Positions 27,054 to 36,452 of a stretch of 64,000 nt of DNA are shown here, in pieces (positions within the stretch are counted from its first letter, which is position 1; the number at the start of each line of letters is the position of its first letter). The position numbers and the translations under genes were made by a program. The notes under the pieces are model-generated. The model ran no database searches and was not told the DNA's origin. It was given only the letters and a program-made list of their open reading frames with translations. Where the stretch lies: contig JAHHGZ010000024.1 of NCBI GenBank assembly GCA_019359595.1, forward strand, positions 1 to 64,000. The letters are read 5' to 3'. The DNA is from Cyanomargarita calcarea GSE-NOS-MK-12-04C (GTDB lineage Bacteria > Cyanobacteriota > Cyanobacteriia > Cyanobacteriales > Nostocaceae).

Positions 27054-27208
27054 TGGATTCTACGACGATAATTATCGTTCGTTTATCATCCATGATTTTT
27101 TGCCCCTAATACCAAGTGGCGGTAAAATACTAATGTACTATCGCAAGCAACAGGTTTGCACTCTTTCCCTAGACACAACATATAACCCCTAACTCCTAAC
27201 TCCTAACA

Positions 27209-27598
27209 TTACCAAAGGGCGCGAATTGGACCGTTGTTCTGATTGTTGCCTGACTGAGTTGGAGTTGTATCAGTTGATGGAGTATCTGAAGTCGCGCTAC
27301 CGTCTTGAGTAATATCCTGAGTGTTCCCTGTGGTGTCACTGGGAGTAGTGGCATTATTTTGTGCCACCTGGTTTCTGTTGTTATTTGCAGTACCAGATGT
27401 GAAACCAGCCCCATTGCCAGCAGCAGTGCTATTAACGTTAATATTAGCCGGGAGAACTTCCGAGCGTTGTTGTCGATTATTTCCCGGTACGCTAGCGGTA
27501 TTTCGTCCACCCAGGGGAGACAAAATGCCTACCAAAGTACCTAGCAAAACTGCTAAACCGCCAGCCATTAGAACAAGTGGTGTCCATCTACCCATCAT
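27209..27598 (-). CDS. Membrane-anchored low-complexity protein of unknown function
   Basis: 129 residues. There is one hydrophobic segment at about 6-27 (PLVLMAGGLAVLLGTLVGIL), then an Asn/Thr/Ser/Gln-rich tail with no recognisable domain. It probably points out of the cytoplasm. The start has AAGGAGA just upstream (27601-27607 on the opposite strand), which supports this frame. The overlapping frame at 27196-27510 is considered a shadow. Small anchored proteins of this kind are common in cyanobacteria and uncharacterised. Confidence 0.6.
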   Translation of the reverse strand: MMGRWTPLVLMAGGLAVLLGTLVGILSPLGGRNTASVPGNNRQQRSEVLPANINVNSTAAGNGAGFTSGTANNNRNQVAQNNATTPSDTTGNTQDITQDGSATSDTPSTDTTPTQSGNNQNNGPIRALW

Positions 27599-27641
27599 TT
27601 TTCTCCTTATATCTCCAATTAACCTTCTTCTTTTCTAACCT

Positions 27642-27982
27642 CTAACCTTCAGCCGTCCAAGCTTTTTGAGAACCCTGTCCCCAAAAACCATCAAATTTTG
27701 TGACTTTCACATCGCCTAACACCTGTGTTTGACTTTTCTTAACGCAGGTTTTGTGTAGGAGAATGAGGAGGTAAAGATCGCCTTTGTTCGATCGCGCCAA
27801 TTTACCTGTGACACTTCGCCTTCGATTTGGACTGCACAGGTACCACAACTCCCAATTTCCCGACAGTTTATTACCTTAGCGTTAACGTTGTACAAGTCAA
27901 TGCCATTTTGTACCAAAGTTTGCCGCAAGCTTTTTTTGTCAAAGCACTCAATGGTTTTACCTTGAGCTAGGACCTTAGGCAT
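27642..27982 (-). pseudogene. Frameshifted [2Fe-2S] ferredoxin-like gene
   Basis: The start MPKVLAQGKTIEC and the cluster motif INCREIGSCGTCAVQIEGEVS are those of a cyanobacterial plant-type ferredoxin-like protein. After NWRDRTK the reading continues in another frame as SLPPHSPTQNLR, then in a third as SQTQVLGDVKVTKFDGFWGQ to a stop at 27642. Together the three frames give the expected full-length protein, so at least two indels have broken it. The fourth cluster cysteine, expected just before QTQVLGDV, is Ser. A working ferredoxin is unlikely. Confidence 0.82.
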
Positions 27983-28059
27983 TTTAGATTTCCAAACTGG
28001 CTGTTTGTTTTTGTATATTTACACATTGGATTAAAATCGTTTAGCTAGTTAAGAGTTCT

Positions 28060-29697
28060 ATGACCTCAAATTCTTCACCCGACATTTGGATATATGACAC
28101 TACACTCAGGGATGGCACTCAGCGCGAAGGCTTGTCGCTGTCGATGGAAGATAAACTACGCATCGCTCAAAGACTGGATCAACTAGGGGTTCCATTTATT
28201 GAAGGCGGTTGGCCTGGAGCAAATCCTAAAGATGTACAATTTTTTTGGCAACTGCAAGAAGAACCCCTAAAACAAGCAGAAATCGTAGCTTTTTGCTCAA
28301 CTCGCCGCCCCAATACGTCTGCGGCTGACGAGCCAATGCTACAAGCTATTCTGGCAGCGGGCACTCGTTGGGTAACAATTTTTGGCAAGTCTTGGGATTT
28401 ACACGTTACGGAAAGTCTTAAGACTACTTTAGCAGAAAATTTAGCGATGATCCGCGATACGATTGAGTATCTTCGCGCTCAAGGTCGTCGCGTGATTTAC
28501 GATGCGGAACACTGGTTTGATGGCTACAAGCAGAATCGGGATTATGCGCTCCAAACCTTGCAAGCAGCACACATTGCCGGTGCGGAATGGCTCGTCTTGT
28601 GTGACACCAACGGCGGTACTTTACCCCACGAAATCTCCCAAATTGTCGAATCTGTCAATATTTATTTCTCATCATCCACAATGACAATTCCTCAATTAGG
28701 CATCCATACTCATAACGATTGTGATACCGCTGTAGCGAATACGATCGCCTCTGTGATGGCAGGGGTAAAAATGGTACAGGGAACGATGAACGGCTACGGC
28801 GAACGTTGTGGTAATGCCAATCTGTGTTCTTTAATTCCCAATTTGCAATTAAAACTGGGCTATGACTGTATCGCCCTTCACGAGCTATCCCAGCTAACGG
28901 AAACCAGCCGCTTTATTAGTGAAGTCGTAAATCTTGCCCCTGACGAACACGCGCCTTTTGTGGGACGTTCAGCGTTTGCTCACAAAGGTGGTATTCATGT
29001 ATCAGCTGTGGAACGCAATCCCCTAACATACGAACACATCCACCCAGAACAAATCGGAAATAGTCGGCGGATTGTGATTTCCGAACAAGCTGGAGTCAGC
29101 AACGTTTTGGCAAAAGCCCGCACTTTTGGGATTGAACTCGATAAGCAAAATCCACAAGTCCGGGAAATTCTTCAGCGTCTGAAAGATTTGGAAAGTGAAG
29201 GCTATCAATTTGAAGCGGCAGAAGCTAGCTTTGAATTGTTGATGCGTCAGGCTTTGGGAAAACGCCCTTCATTCTTTGAAATTAAAGGTTTTCAAGTCCA
29301 CTGCGACTTAGTTGAGCCAAAAGAAGCTGCCAACGCCCTAGCGACAGTAAAGCTGACTGTTAACGGTAAAAATATTCTAGAAGCAGCAGAAGGAAATGGC
29401 CCAGTTGCCGCTTTGGATGCAGCGTTACGCAAAGCATTAGTTAATTTTTACCCGCAAATAGCAGCTTTTGAGCTATCAGATTACAAAGTCCGGATTCTCA
29501 ACGGACATATGGGAACTGCTGCGAAAACCCGCGTTTTAGTAGAATCTCGTAATGGTCAACAACGCTGGATGACTGTGGGAGTTTCCACAAATATTTTAGA
29601 AGCTTCTTATCAAGCAGTAGTAGAAGGGTTGGAATACGGCTTATTATTGCACTCTTCTGTTGAAGCTTTATTGAGTGTTTCAAGAGATAGTGCATAA
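28060..29697 (+). CDS. cimA: (R)-citramalate synthase
   Basis: 545 residues. The HMGL-like TIM barrel has the opening IYDTTLRDGTQREGLSLS at 11-28, IEGGWPGANPKD near 48, and the metal-binding HTHND (near 216). GTMNGYGERCGNANL near 242 and a C-terminal LeuA-type regulatory domain (about 400-535) complete the protein. GGWPGANPKD distinguishes the citramalate-synthase branch from isopropylmalate synthase. It condenses pyruvate and acetyl-CoA, giving threonine-independent 2-oxobutyrate for isoleucine. It stands alone, divergent from the ferredoxin relic. Confidence 0.94.
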   Translation: MTSNSSPDIWIYDTTLRDGTQREGLSLSMEDKLRIAQRLDQLGVPFIEGGWPGANPKDVQFFWQLQEEPLKQAEIVAFCSTRRPNTSAADEPMLQAILAAGTRWVTIFGKSWDLHVTESLKTTLAENLAMIRDTIEYLRAQGRRVIYDAEHWFDGYKQNRDYALQTLQAAHIAGAEWLVLCDTNGGTLPHEISQIVESVNIYFSSSTMTIPQLGIHTHNDCDTAVANTIASVMAGVKMVQGTMNGYGERCGNANLCSLIPNLQLKLGYDCIALHELSQLTETSRFISEVVNLAPDEHAPFVGRSAFAHKGGIHVSAVERNPLTYEHIHPEQIGNSRRIVISEQAGVSNVLAKARTFGIELDKQNPQVREILQRLKDLESEGYQFEAAEASFELLMRQALGKRPSFFEIKGFQVHCDLVEPKEAANALATVKLTVNGKNILEAAEGNGPVAALDAALRKALVNFYPQIAAFELSDYKVRILNGHMGTAAKTRVLVESRNGQQRWMTVGVSTNILEASYQAVVEGLEYGLLLHSSVEALLSVSRDSA

Positions 29698-29766
29698 GCA
29701 GGGCGCACCGGGCGCTTCTTTGCTATTTTGCGTCTCTAGAAAGAAATAGGCTTTTTCTTTGTATTT

Positions 29767-29780
29767 TTGCGTAAGTCCTG
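29767..29780. repeat. Solitary IS end TTGCGTAAGTCCTG
   Basis: Identical to the 14-bp right end of the IS at 11820-13126, but no transposase or partner end is nearby. Other solitary copies: 49939-49952, 50639-50650 (partial) and 61068-61079 (partial). Confidence 0.7.
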
Positions 29781-29953
29781 TTCCACTATCGAAACCTTAA
29801 CCCATAATCAAAAATTTAGACTTTTGCCAAACTGTCAATCCCATACAGACAATTCTTCAAACTCCCACACCCAGAACGCAATCGCCAATTTGAGCAAAAA
29901 TCTAACAATGTGTTAAATGTTGGTTATTGTCCATTAACCTACTAACAAATTCT

Positions 29954-30187
29954 TTATGAGAAATTTTTCCAAGCTTGTGCTACTACTTGACTGAGCCAGC
30001 GACGTTGTTGCTTATCCAACAAGCTATCATCAGCTAGCACCTGAGCAGTTAATTCATCTAAAGATTGACCTTGAGCACTCACAATTTTAATTACACCAGC
30101 GATCGCTGCTGCAACCAATTCTTCATCAACTCGGTTTTGTCTGAGGTCAACGATTTGTTGGGGGCTGTCTGGGATGGGATAATTCAT
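29954..30187 (-). CDS. Conserved small cyanobacterial protein of unknown function
   Basis: 77 residues, acidic and mostly helical (VDEELVAAAIAGVIKIVSAQ; LDKQQRRWLSQVVAQAWKNF). No known domain is recognised and there is no membrane segment. The regular amphipathic composition, good codon character and isolation between cimA and the lycopene cyclase gene support a real gene. It diverges from the cruA-like gene at 30347. Confidence 0.65.
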   Translation of the reverse strand: MNYPIPDSPQQIVDLRQNRVDEELVAAAIAGVIKIVSAQGQSLDELTAQVLADDSLLDKQQRRWLSQVVAQAWKNFS

Positions 30188-30346
30188 GGCGTGGGTTTAC
30201 GTAAATAGAGAATGAACAATAAATTTGACAGACTCTTAAAACTTCTTTACTGAATCTTCATTCAAGCGATAGGGCGGAGTTTACCGCAAATTACCCCTTT
30301 GTTAAATCTGTCTTAATGAGTAGATTTATCGGAGTTATCAAAAATA

Positions 30347-32452
30347 ATGAGAGAAATCCTGTACTTAGAAATTCCGACTCCTGATACGGCGACTGTCCTT
30401 TGTTGGTTGCAAAACAAGTTCCAACCAGGAACTGGGGAAAAAGTGCTGACCCCATCCGGCTTTCGCTTGAGAACGTCCGATCCGACTACAACAGTTTCGG
30501 CAAGTTTTCCCGAAAAGTTAGCTTCTGAGCTTTCTGTATTTGTGTGGAGCGTGCAGCGGACTACTTATCTAAAAGCATTCCGTTGGGCAGATAGACCATT
30601 TTCAGACGAAGGACAAATCCTGAAACGTCTGACTACAGGTATTAGAAGCCGCTTTCCCCACGAATACCCAAAACCAAAAGCAATTGATTTATCTTCATCG
30701 ACAATATTTGAGGCTTTAGCCCCTTATTATCCTCTGACCGCCAAATATTTTCAGAAAATGCCCAACGGCGAATCTGATTTGAAGCGCGTGTACTGGTGGG
30801 AACAACGCTGGCGTGAAGGGGTGCGAAATCCCCAGCAGCCTTTTCAAGTGATATTTTCTCAGGGGCAAGGGGAAAATTTCACCACGTCCCCTTTTCCCCA
30901 ATACGACCTCATCTACATCGGTGGCGCACTCGGTGTGATCCATGCGGCGGTGATGGCAAGGTTAGGATATAAAGTTCTGTTGGTGGAACGGTTGCAATTT
31001 GGACGGATGAATCGGGAATGGAATATTTCTCGCGATGAAATCCAAAGTTTGATAAATCTGGGTTTGCTGACTCCTGCTGAGGTGGAAACCATAATTGCAC
31101 GGGAGTACAAAGACGGATTTAATAAATTCTTTGATGCCAATAATCCACCTAAGCTCAAAGCCCCGATTTTGCACACTCCAACAGTGTTAAACGTTGCTTT
31201 AGATTCCGAAAAATGGCTGCGACTATGTGGCGAAAAATTGCGAGCAGCAGGCGGTGAAATCTGGGAACAAACGGAGTTTCTCCGCGCTGATCTGGACAAT
31301 TCACAAGTTGTTGTTTCTGTCAAGGACTTGGTTGGTGGAATATGTAAGCAAGTGAGCGGACGCTTGTTGGTGGATGCGATGGGAACTGCTTCCCCGATCG
31401 CATGGCAATTAAACGGTGTTCGGGCATTTGATAGCGTATGTCCGACAGTGGGAGCGGCAGTAGAAAGTGGATTTGAGCCGGGAGTGTGGGATTCTCAGTA
31501 TGGGGACGTTCTTTACAGTCACGGGGATATTTCCCGAGGACGGCAGTTAATTTGGGAATTATTTCCTGGTGCTGGTGAGGAACTGACGATTTATTTATTC
31601 CATTACCACCAGGTCAAGCCTGAAAATCCCGGTTCCTTGCTGGAAATGTATGAAGACTTTTTCGCAATTTTGCCAGAGTATCGACGCTGCGATGTGGACA
31701 AGCTAGTGTGGAAAAAGCCGACATTTGGCTATATACCGGGGCACTTTAGTACAAGCAGTCGCGATCGCACTGTAGCGTTCGATAGATTGGTAGCAATTGG
31801 GGATGCGGCATCACTGCAATCTCCCTTAGTGTTCACTGGTTTTGGTTCCTTAGTTCGCAACCTCGACCGTCTGACAGCGCTTTTGGATGTTGCCCTCAAA
31901 CATGACCTTTTGAGTTTCCGACACTTAAACCAAATTCGTGCATACCAAAGCAATATATCCGTCACTTGGATGTTTTCTAAAGGCATGATGGTTCCGACTG
32001 GGAAATTTTTACCACCCCAGCGAATTAATACGATGCTGAATAACTTCTTTGGGTTATTGGCAGACGAACCCCCAGAAGTAGCGGAAAACTTCATCAAAGA
32101 TAGATTTGATTGGTTAACCTTTAATCGGCTAGCACTCAAAGCCGCTCGAAAAAACCCCGCATTGCTGCTGTGGATTTGGGAACTTGCGGGAGCAAAGGAT
32201 TTAATTCGGTGGACTGGCAACTACGTTAACTTCGGTCGCCATGCCCTTGCAGTAGCCTTGCTGGGTGGATGGTTGCCGCGTTTTCTCAAACGTATTCAAT
32301 CTTGGCTAGAGCCCCGCTATCCCGCATTGTGGTTGCAACTGTTGACGATTAACTACGCGATCGCCACTGGTAGACCGCGCTCTCAAGCTCAGTTACTCAA
32401 AAGTCAAGAGTCAATAGTCATTCATTCAAGAGTCCATAGTCCAGAGTCCTGA
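30347..32452 (+). CDS. cruA: CruA-family lycopene cyclase (FAD-dependent)
   Basis: 701 residues. A family-specific N-terminal part of about 185 residues precedes an FAD-binding fold: YDLIYIGGALGVIHAAVMAR near 187, then VERLQFGRMNREWNISRDE. Later motifs are LLVDAMGTASPIAWQL and RLVAIGDAASLQSPLVFTGF. CruA and its paralogue CruP share this layout. The GRMNREWNISR block and length favour CruA, which cyclises lycopene to gamma- or beta-carotene. CruP cannot be excluded. The last ~20 residues (LLKSQESIVIHSRVHSPES) are encoded by AGTCAAT/AGTCCAT-type 7-bp repeats, so the true family C-terminus is probably shorter. Confidence 0.8.
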   Translation: MREILYLEIPTPDTATVLCWLQNKFQPGTGEKVLTPSGFRLRTSDPTTTVSASFPEKLASELSVFVWSVQRTTYLKAFRWADRPFSDEGQILKRLTTGIRSRFPHEYPKPKAIDLSSSTIFEALAPYYPLTAKYFQKMPNGESDLKRVYWWEQRWREGVRNPQQPFQVIFSQGQGENFTTSPFPQYDLIYIGGALGVIHAAVMARLGYKVLLVERLQFGRMNREWNISRDEIQSLINLGLLTPAEVETIIAREYKDGFNKFFDANNPPKLKAPILHTPTVLNVALDSEKWLRLCGEKLRAAGGEIWEQTEFLRADLDNSQVVVSVKDLVGGICKQVSGRLLVDAMGTASPIAWQLNGVRAFDSVCPTVGAAVESGFEPGVWDSQYGDVLYSHGDISRGRQLIWELFPGAGEELTIYLFHYHQVKPENPGSLLEMYEDFFAILPEYRRCDVDKLVWKKPTFGYIPGHFSTSSRDRTVAFDRLVAIGDAASLQSPLVFTGFGSLVRNLDRLTALLDVALKHDLLSFRHLNQIRAYQSNISVTWMFSKGMMVPTGKFLPPQRINTMLNNFFGLLADEPPEVAENFIKDRFDWLTFNRLALKAARKNPALLLWIWELAGAKDLIRWTGNYVNFGRHALAVALLGGWLPRFLKRIQSWLEPRYPALWLQLLTINYAIATGRPRSQAQLLKSQESIVIHSRVHSPES

Positions 32453-32467
32453 GTTTTGATCTGTGAG

Positions 32468-33958
32468 TCACAAATCACTCACGACTGTGGGCTTTTGAAA
32501 ATTCGGCAGTTCAACGGATGACAGCGACTTTCGCCCCTTAGGTGGACGGTTTGGATAAATTAACGGTGAGGGAGAGATGGCGTTGGCATCGTCGTCACCG
32601 GGTGCAGCATCAGCATCGGCAGGTGTAAACTCAAATGGTGGCACTTGTGGCACATCTGACCAATAATCAACAGTTTCCGTTTGACTTGATTGATTTGTTT
32701 GAGTTTCAATATGGGGTGAGGTGGGAATCACTGGTTCCCCGTCATCCACAAAAGATGTGGCGACAGTTTCCCAAGTGTCGCTTTTATTATCTTTTTGAGT
32801 GGGAAGTTCTGCCAAAGGTGATGTTTGGGAAGCAAAAAACATCTGAATAACGCTATCCAATTGCTCTTCTATGTTTGGCAATGGGGGTGAAGTTGCTTCT
32901 TCTGGTGCTGTGTTTTCCACAGCTTCCAAATCTGGTTGAGATGATTGAGAGGCTCCTGAGTCGTCTGATGTAGATTCCAATGGGGGTGCCTCGTCAAAAA
33001 ATTGCCAATCCCGCAGAGGGTTATCAGCGACTTCTGAGGGTTGTCCAGTGTGATGTAAATCATCATTTTCTGTTGACCAAGGTTGAATTGGTTGGGCAGT
33101 AAATAAAGACTTGCTCGATCCTAGCTGCGAGAAAGTGTCAGCTTGGCAATTTAGACTGTCATCAAGACAATCTCCCTTGGGGACTGGCGTCTCCAAACAC
33201 TTTTCTAGAGCGGATTTAAATTGCAACGTCTGACGTTGTTGTCGCATTAACCGAGTTCTTAACTCTCGACATGCATTTTCTGATTGAAATACTTGATTTG
33301 CTTGTTCGTTGTAGCTAGTTTGAATCAGAGTACATTCACGCTCTAACTGAGCAAGACGTTGTTGGCTATGTTCGAGTTGCGCTCTATAGCTTTCGATTAA
33401 AGTTTCCTGACGTTGAACAGTTTGGACAGATGTATCTAGCTGTTGGAATAAGGTTTTTATCTGCTCTCCAGCGGCTGCAAGTTCCTGATTTTGTTGGTGA
33501 AGCATCGACTCTGTGACGCTTGAGCGTTTTTTCTGCCACTGCAAAGACTTTTCAGACTCGATTAGAGCTTGTTTGAGATTCTCTACCTGCTCGTACAAAT
33601 TATCATTGGCAAAGCGCAATTCTTCATTTAATGTCAGCAACTGCTGAAATTCCGCGTTAATAATTGCTTGTTTTTGGCGGTCAGGTTCTGCAACCCAGTC
33701 TTTATGAGGCGGATCTTCTTCCCTGAACTGCTCGTTTTCCTCAGAATCAATAAACGCTTCTGCTTCGATGTCAGGTTCAAAAACCCAGTCCTGCCGCACT
33801 ACATCCTCTATTGAGCGTGCTGGTGGCAATTGTCGAATTGGCTTATTTTGATCGGGCAAGACAGAATAAAACGGACAACTCGCCTGCAGTTGTGGCGAGT
33901 TAGCAGAATCTGTGGGTTCAATAAAAGCCTCGTTGTTTGGATTGTCGGATTCATTCAT
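32468..33958 (-). CDS. Coiled-coil protein of unknown function
   Basis: 496 residues. An acidic N-terminal part (about 1-90) contains two similar short blocks, RQDWVFEPD and HKDWVAEPD. A strong coiled coil spans about 95-260 (LTLNEELRFANDNLYEQVEN; QRLAQLERECTLIQ). A long Ser/Thr/Pro/Asp-rich tail follows and is probably disordered. No enzyme motif or membrane span. It is convergent with the cruA-like gene (15-bp gap). A cytoskeletal or scaffolding role is possible but not shown. Confidence 0.7.
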   Translation of the reverse strand: MNESDNPNNEAFIEPTDSANSPQLQASCPFYSVLPDQNKPIRQLPPARSIEDVVRQDWVFEPDIEAEAFIDSEENEQFREEDPPHKDWVAEPDRQKQAIINAEFQQLLTLNEELRFANDNLYEQVENLKQALIESEKSLQWQKKRSSVTESMLHQQNQELAAAGEQIKTLFQQLDTSVQTVQRQETLIESYRAQLEHSQQRLAQLERECTLIQTSYNEQANQVFQSENACRELRTRLMRQQRQTLQFKSALEKCLETPVPKGDCLDDSLNCQADTFSQLGSSKSLFTAQPIQPWSTENDDLHHTGQPSEVADNPLRDWQFFDEAPPLESTSDDSGASQSSQPDLEAVENTAPEEATSPPLPNIEEQLDSVIQMFFASQTSPLAELPTQKDNKSDTWETVATSFVDDGEPVIPTSPHIETQTNQSSQTETVDYWSDVPQVPPFEFTPADADAAPGDDDANAISPSPLIYPNRPPKGRKSLSSVELPNFQKPTVVSDL

Positions 33959-34833
33959 TACTCTTCACCACCAGCTTCCAAATTAATTGCACAGACTGCG
34001 CTAAAATTGCCTGTAAATGCTGCCTTCTTAAAATTTAGTCTGCTAGACAAGATGACCTCTCCCAAGTATGAGTCATTAGTCATTAATAAATGTTTCCTAT
34101 TTTGTAGCACCCAGATCCGCACCTAATTACCTCAACTTTTTGATAATCCAACTTTTGCTCGACCAAAACCCTGATTTTGGGTTAAGCGTTAGGAACTAAT
34201 CCAAAAGAAAATAAAATTTTGCATTTTGTAGATGTCCCGTTCAGATGTTGGACAGATTTCTAGAGATACTGCCTACCATTTTGACGTTTTGGTTGTTCTT
34301 CCAATGAAAGGCACTATCCTGTTTAGTTATGGCATACAAAAAGTTGATAATAATTTGCCATTGAGAATCTACTCCCCCAGAGTTACCTAAGGAATGTATC
34401 TAATTTAGCAAACACCTCTAGCTCAAGCAAAGGTAAGTCGCTGGGTATATAAATTACCAGTATAGGAGTTAGGAGTTGGCAGTTGGAGTTGGGAGTTGGG
34501 AGTTCTCATATCTTGCGTCTTGCGTATAAACCATATATTTATAATTTTATAAGTTTTAAAAATACAATAAAAATCCAGCATTATTTTTAGTCAATTTTAA
34601 TGGACTTGTGCGACTCGTCAGGGACTTATAGTCCCTGGCTGGCTGGCGAGTAGGGACATTAATCGATTTTTTCAGGTAATAGCAGTGATGATTTTGACAT
34701 TGATGTAAAAGATATCAGGAGTTGGGAGGAGCAAAGGGGCAGGGATGTGCCAAAAAGCGTCCGTACGGGAGTGAGGGGTTGGGAATTAATTTATAACTCG
34801 AAACTCCAAACTCAAAACTCTTTTTTCTTACGT
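33959..34833. other. 875-bp intergenic region
   Basis: No convincing gene. Holds heptamer repeats (about 34463-34504), a copy of a dispersed repeat (34510-34640) with AGGGACTTATAGTCCCTGG palindrome at 34619-34637, and heptamer-like AACTC runs near 34795-34820. The left part (33970-34450) shows nothing recognisable. Confidence 0.6.
34510..34640 (+). repeat. Dispersed repeat, copy B of the ~130-bp family at 7729
   Basis: The same ordered blocks as 7729-7860 (GTATAAACCA, TTATAAGTT, GCATTATTTTTAGTC, GACTTGTGC-like, GGGACTTATAGTC). This copy retains a terminal palindrome AGGGACTTATAGTCCCT that is degraded in the other. Confidence 0.7.
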
Positions 34834-36333
34834 TCAGGGTAGCCAGCGGGGATGAAATCCAGATAGGGGAAGTTGTTCTGGCTTGATGTCGGCTGTTGCA
34901 GCAGCGTCGGCGATGGGCAATAAAGGCATTAACCACAGGCTACTGGAGGCGATGGGTTGTCCATCATCAGTTGTCAGAGTCCTAGGGGATGGTATGCCGT
35001 TTATCAGGGGTACTACTTGGTCAAATAACAACCCTAAACCGTCGGGAGCTAAACTGATTTGCACGTTCCGCTGTTCTGGTGGCAGCACTAGTAGCGGTTT
35101 CTGTTGCCCGGTTTTGATGTCTATTGCGACTACATAGGGCTGTTCGATGAATTGTCCGCCAGGAATCAGTTGTGTTAGCAAGCAGTAGAGGGTAGGTGAG
35201 GCGGGGTCAAATTGACAGTTGACAATTGAGCCGTTGGGAGTAGTCCGTAACAGTAATTTCTGGCTGCCTTGGTTTGTCACCAAAAACAAATCTCGCGTAT
35301 AGTCTGTATTAAACTTAACCATTGCGGCTTGCGAACCGTCCTTGGCAAAAGCTTGGACTACACCAAACTGGGGCAGAAAATCAAGGGGTTTAGTACCATC
35401 TGGCTGTAGGGGTAAAATTGCTGCTCCCTGTCCTTGGGAAACGGCTACGGCTTTACTGTCAGGGGTAATGCTAAAGTCACCCACCTGGTCGCTTTTGATC
35501 CGTTGAGCTTTCGAGACTTCTCCAGAATCGCTCTTAACAGCCGACATAAACCACAGCCCAAAGTCGGAGGGATTTTTTCTGTTTCCCCGCTGGAGGACAA
35601 TTGTTTGCCCGTCTGGTGACAAATCAAATTTGAGGACTTGATATTCTTTATTGTCTATAACTAAGTCAACTTTCCCCGCTGGTTCTACTGGTTTCCCTGA
35701 TTCTGTGGAAATCCCGGTTGTGGTTGTGTAGAGTTGTCCGGAAAGTAAGTCTTGGGTTTGGGTTGTCCGAGCTGAGAATAATATTTTTTCCCCATCTGGA
35801 TAGGGATGAAAATCCATGACAACTAAGTCTTTAGGGGTAAGTAATTTTTTTTGCTCTTGGGTTAAGTTGTAAAGTACCAAGCGTCCTAATTCTTCTTTGT
35901 CAGCACCGATATAAATCATGACGCGATCGCGGGTGCGAAATGTACCTGTAAAAGCTTCGATTGTCTTCTTTTTACCTTCTTTTTCTGAAAATTTATCGCG
36001 AGCGCCTTGCAATTGCACTTTATAAGGTGTACCGTAGGGTGCCGGCGTGACGAGGGTATACACCATCCGCCGCCCTGCCCAACTGACTTTTCCTGCCAGG
36101 GGTGGGTCGATTTTTAAGTTATCTTCTGCGCTTTTGGTGTCCATCGGGCGGCTAAAAGTGAGGCTAAATGAGGTATCATCTGCGCCAATTTGTTGGTTCT
36201 GCCAGCTGAAATTCCGGACGCTAGGCTTTACTGCATCACCTTGTAAGATAACCAGTCCGATTGCCAAACTCAACAGAAGTATCAGTCCGATCGCTATCCG
36301 ATCTAAAGGTTGAATAAATGTTTTATTAGTCAT
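34834..36333 (-). CDS. Membrane-anchored Ig-like / beta-propeller protein
   Basis: 499 residues. There is one transmembrane segment near 13-30 (IAIGLILLLSLAIGLVIL). An SbsA-type Ig-like domain spans about 38-135 (FSLTFSRPMDTKSAEDNLKI), and a WD40-like/PD40 propeller covers about 140-480 with repeats such as DFHPYPDGEKILFSAR, KFDLSPDGQTIVLQRG and SLAPDGLGLLFDQ. It should face the periplasm. The function is unknown; such proteins usually bind other proteins or glycans. It is upstream-isolated by a heptamer array. Confidence 0.75.
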   Translation of the reverse strand: MTNKTFIQPLDRIAIGLILLLSLAIGLVILQGDAVKPSVRNFSWQNQQIGADDTSFSLTFSRPMDTKSAEDNLKIDPPLAGKVSWAGRRMVYTLVTPAPYGTPYKVQLQGARDKFSEKEGKKKTIEAFTGTFRTRDRVMIYIGADKEELGRLVLYNLTQEQKKLLTPKDLVVMDFHPYPDGEKILFSARTTQTQDLLSGQLYTTTTGISTESGKPVEPAGKVDLVIDNKEYQVLKFDLSPDGQTIVLQRGNRKNPSDFGLWFMSAVKSDSGEVSKAQRIKSDQVGDFSITPDSKAVAVSQGQGAAILPLQPDGTKPLDFLPQFGVVQAFAKDGSQAAMVKFNTDYTRDLFLVTNQGSQKLLLRTTPNGSIVNCQFDPASPTLYCLLTQLIPGGQFIEQPYVVAIDIKTGQQKPLLVLPPEQRNVQISLAPDGLGLLFDQVVPLINGIPSPRTLTTDDGQPIASSSLWLMPLLPIADAAATADIKPEQLPLSGFHPRWLP

Positions 36334-36420
36334 TTGTTATTTGTTATTTGTTATTTGTTATTTGTTATTTGTTATTTGTTATTTGTTAGTTGTTGGTTGT
36401 TGGTTGTTGGTTGTTGATTG
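36332..36420. repeat. Heptanucleotide arrays (ATTTGTT)n and (GGTTGTT)n
   Basis: About eight ATTTGTT units followed by four GGTTGTT units, abutting the start codon of the gene at 34834-36333. Its ribosome-binding region is therefore repeat DNA. Confidence 0.92.
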
Positions 36421-36452
36421 TTAACTCCTAACCAATAACCAGTAACAACTAA

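Noticed and set aside
27002-27200. TPP riboswitch upstream of thiO-thiG
   Set aside because: The conserved THI-element sequence is not seen; the region consists of heptamer repeats.
27196-27510. Minus-strand frame overlapping the low-complexity membrane protein
   Set aside because: It lies in a different frame of the same low-complexity DNA; the frame at 27209-27598 has the membrane segment and a ribosome-binding site.
30716-32220. Minus-strand open frames within the lycopene cyclase gene
   Set aside because: Shadows of a long conserved + strand gene.
34715-34936. 73-codon minus-strand frame at the end of the propeller gene
   Set aside because: It overlaps the real gene's 3' end in another frame and continues into heptamer-like repeat DNA.
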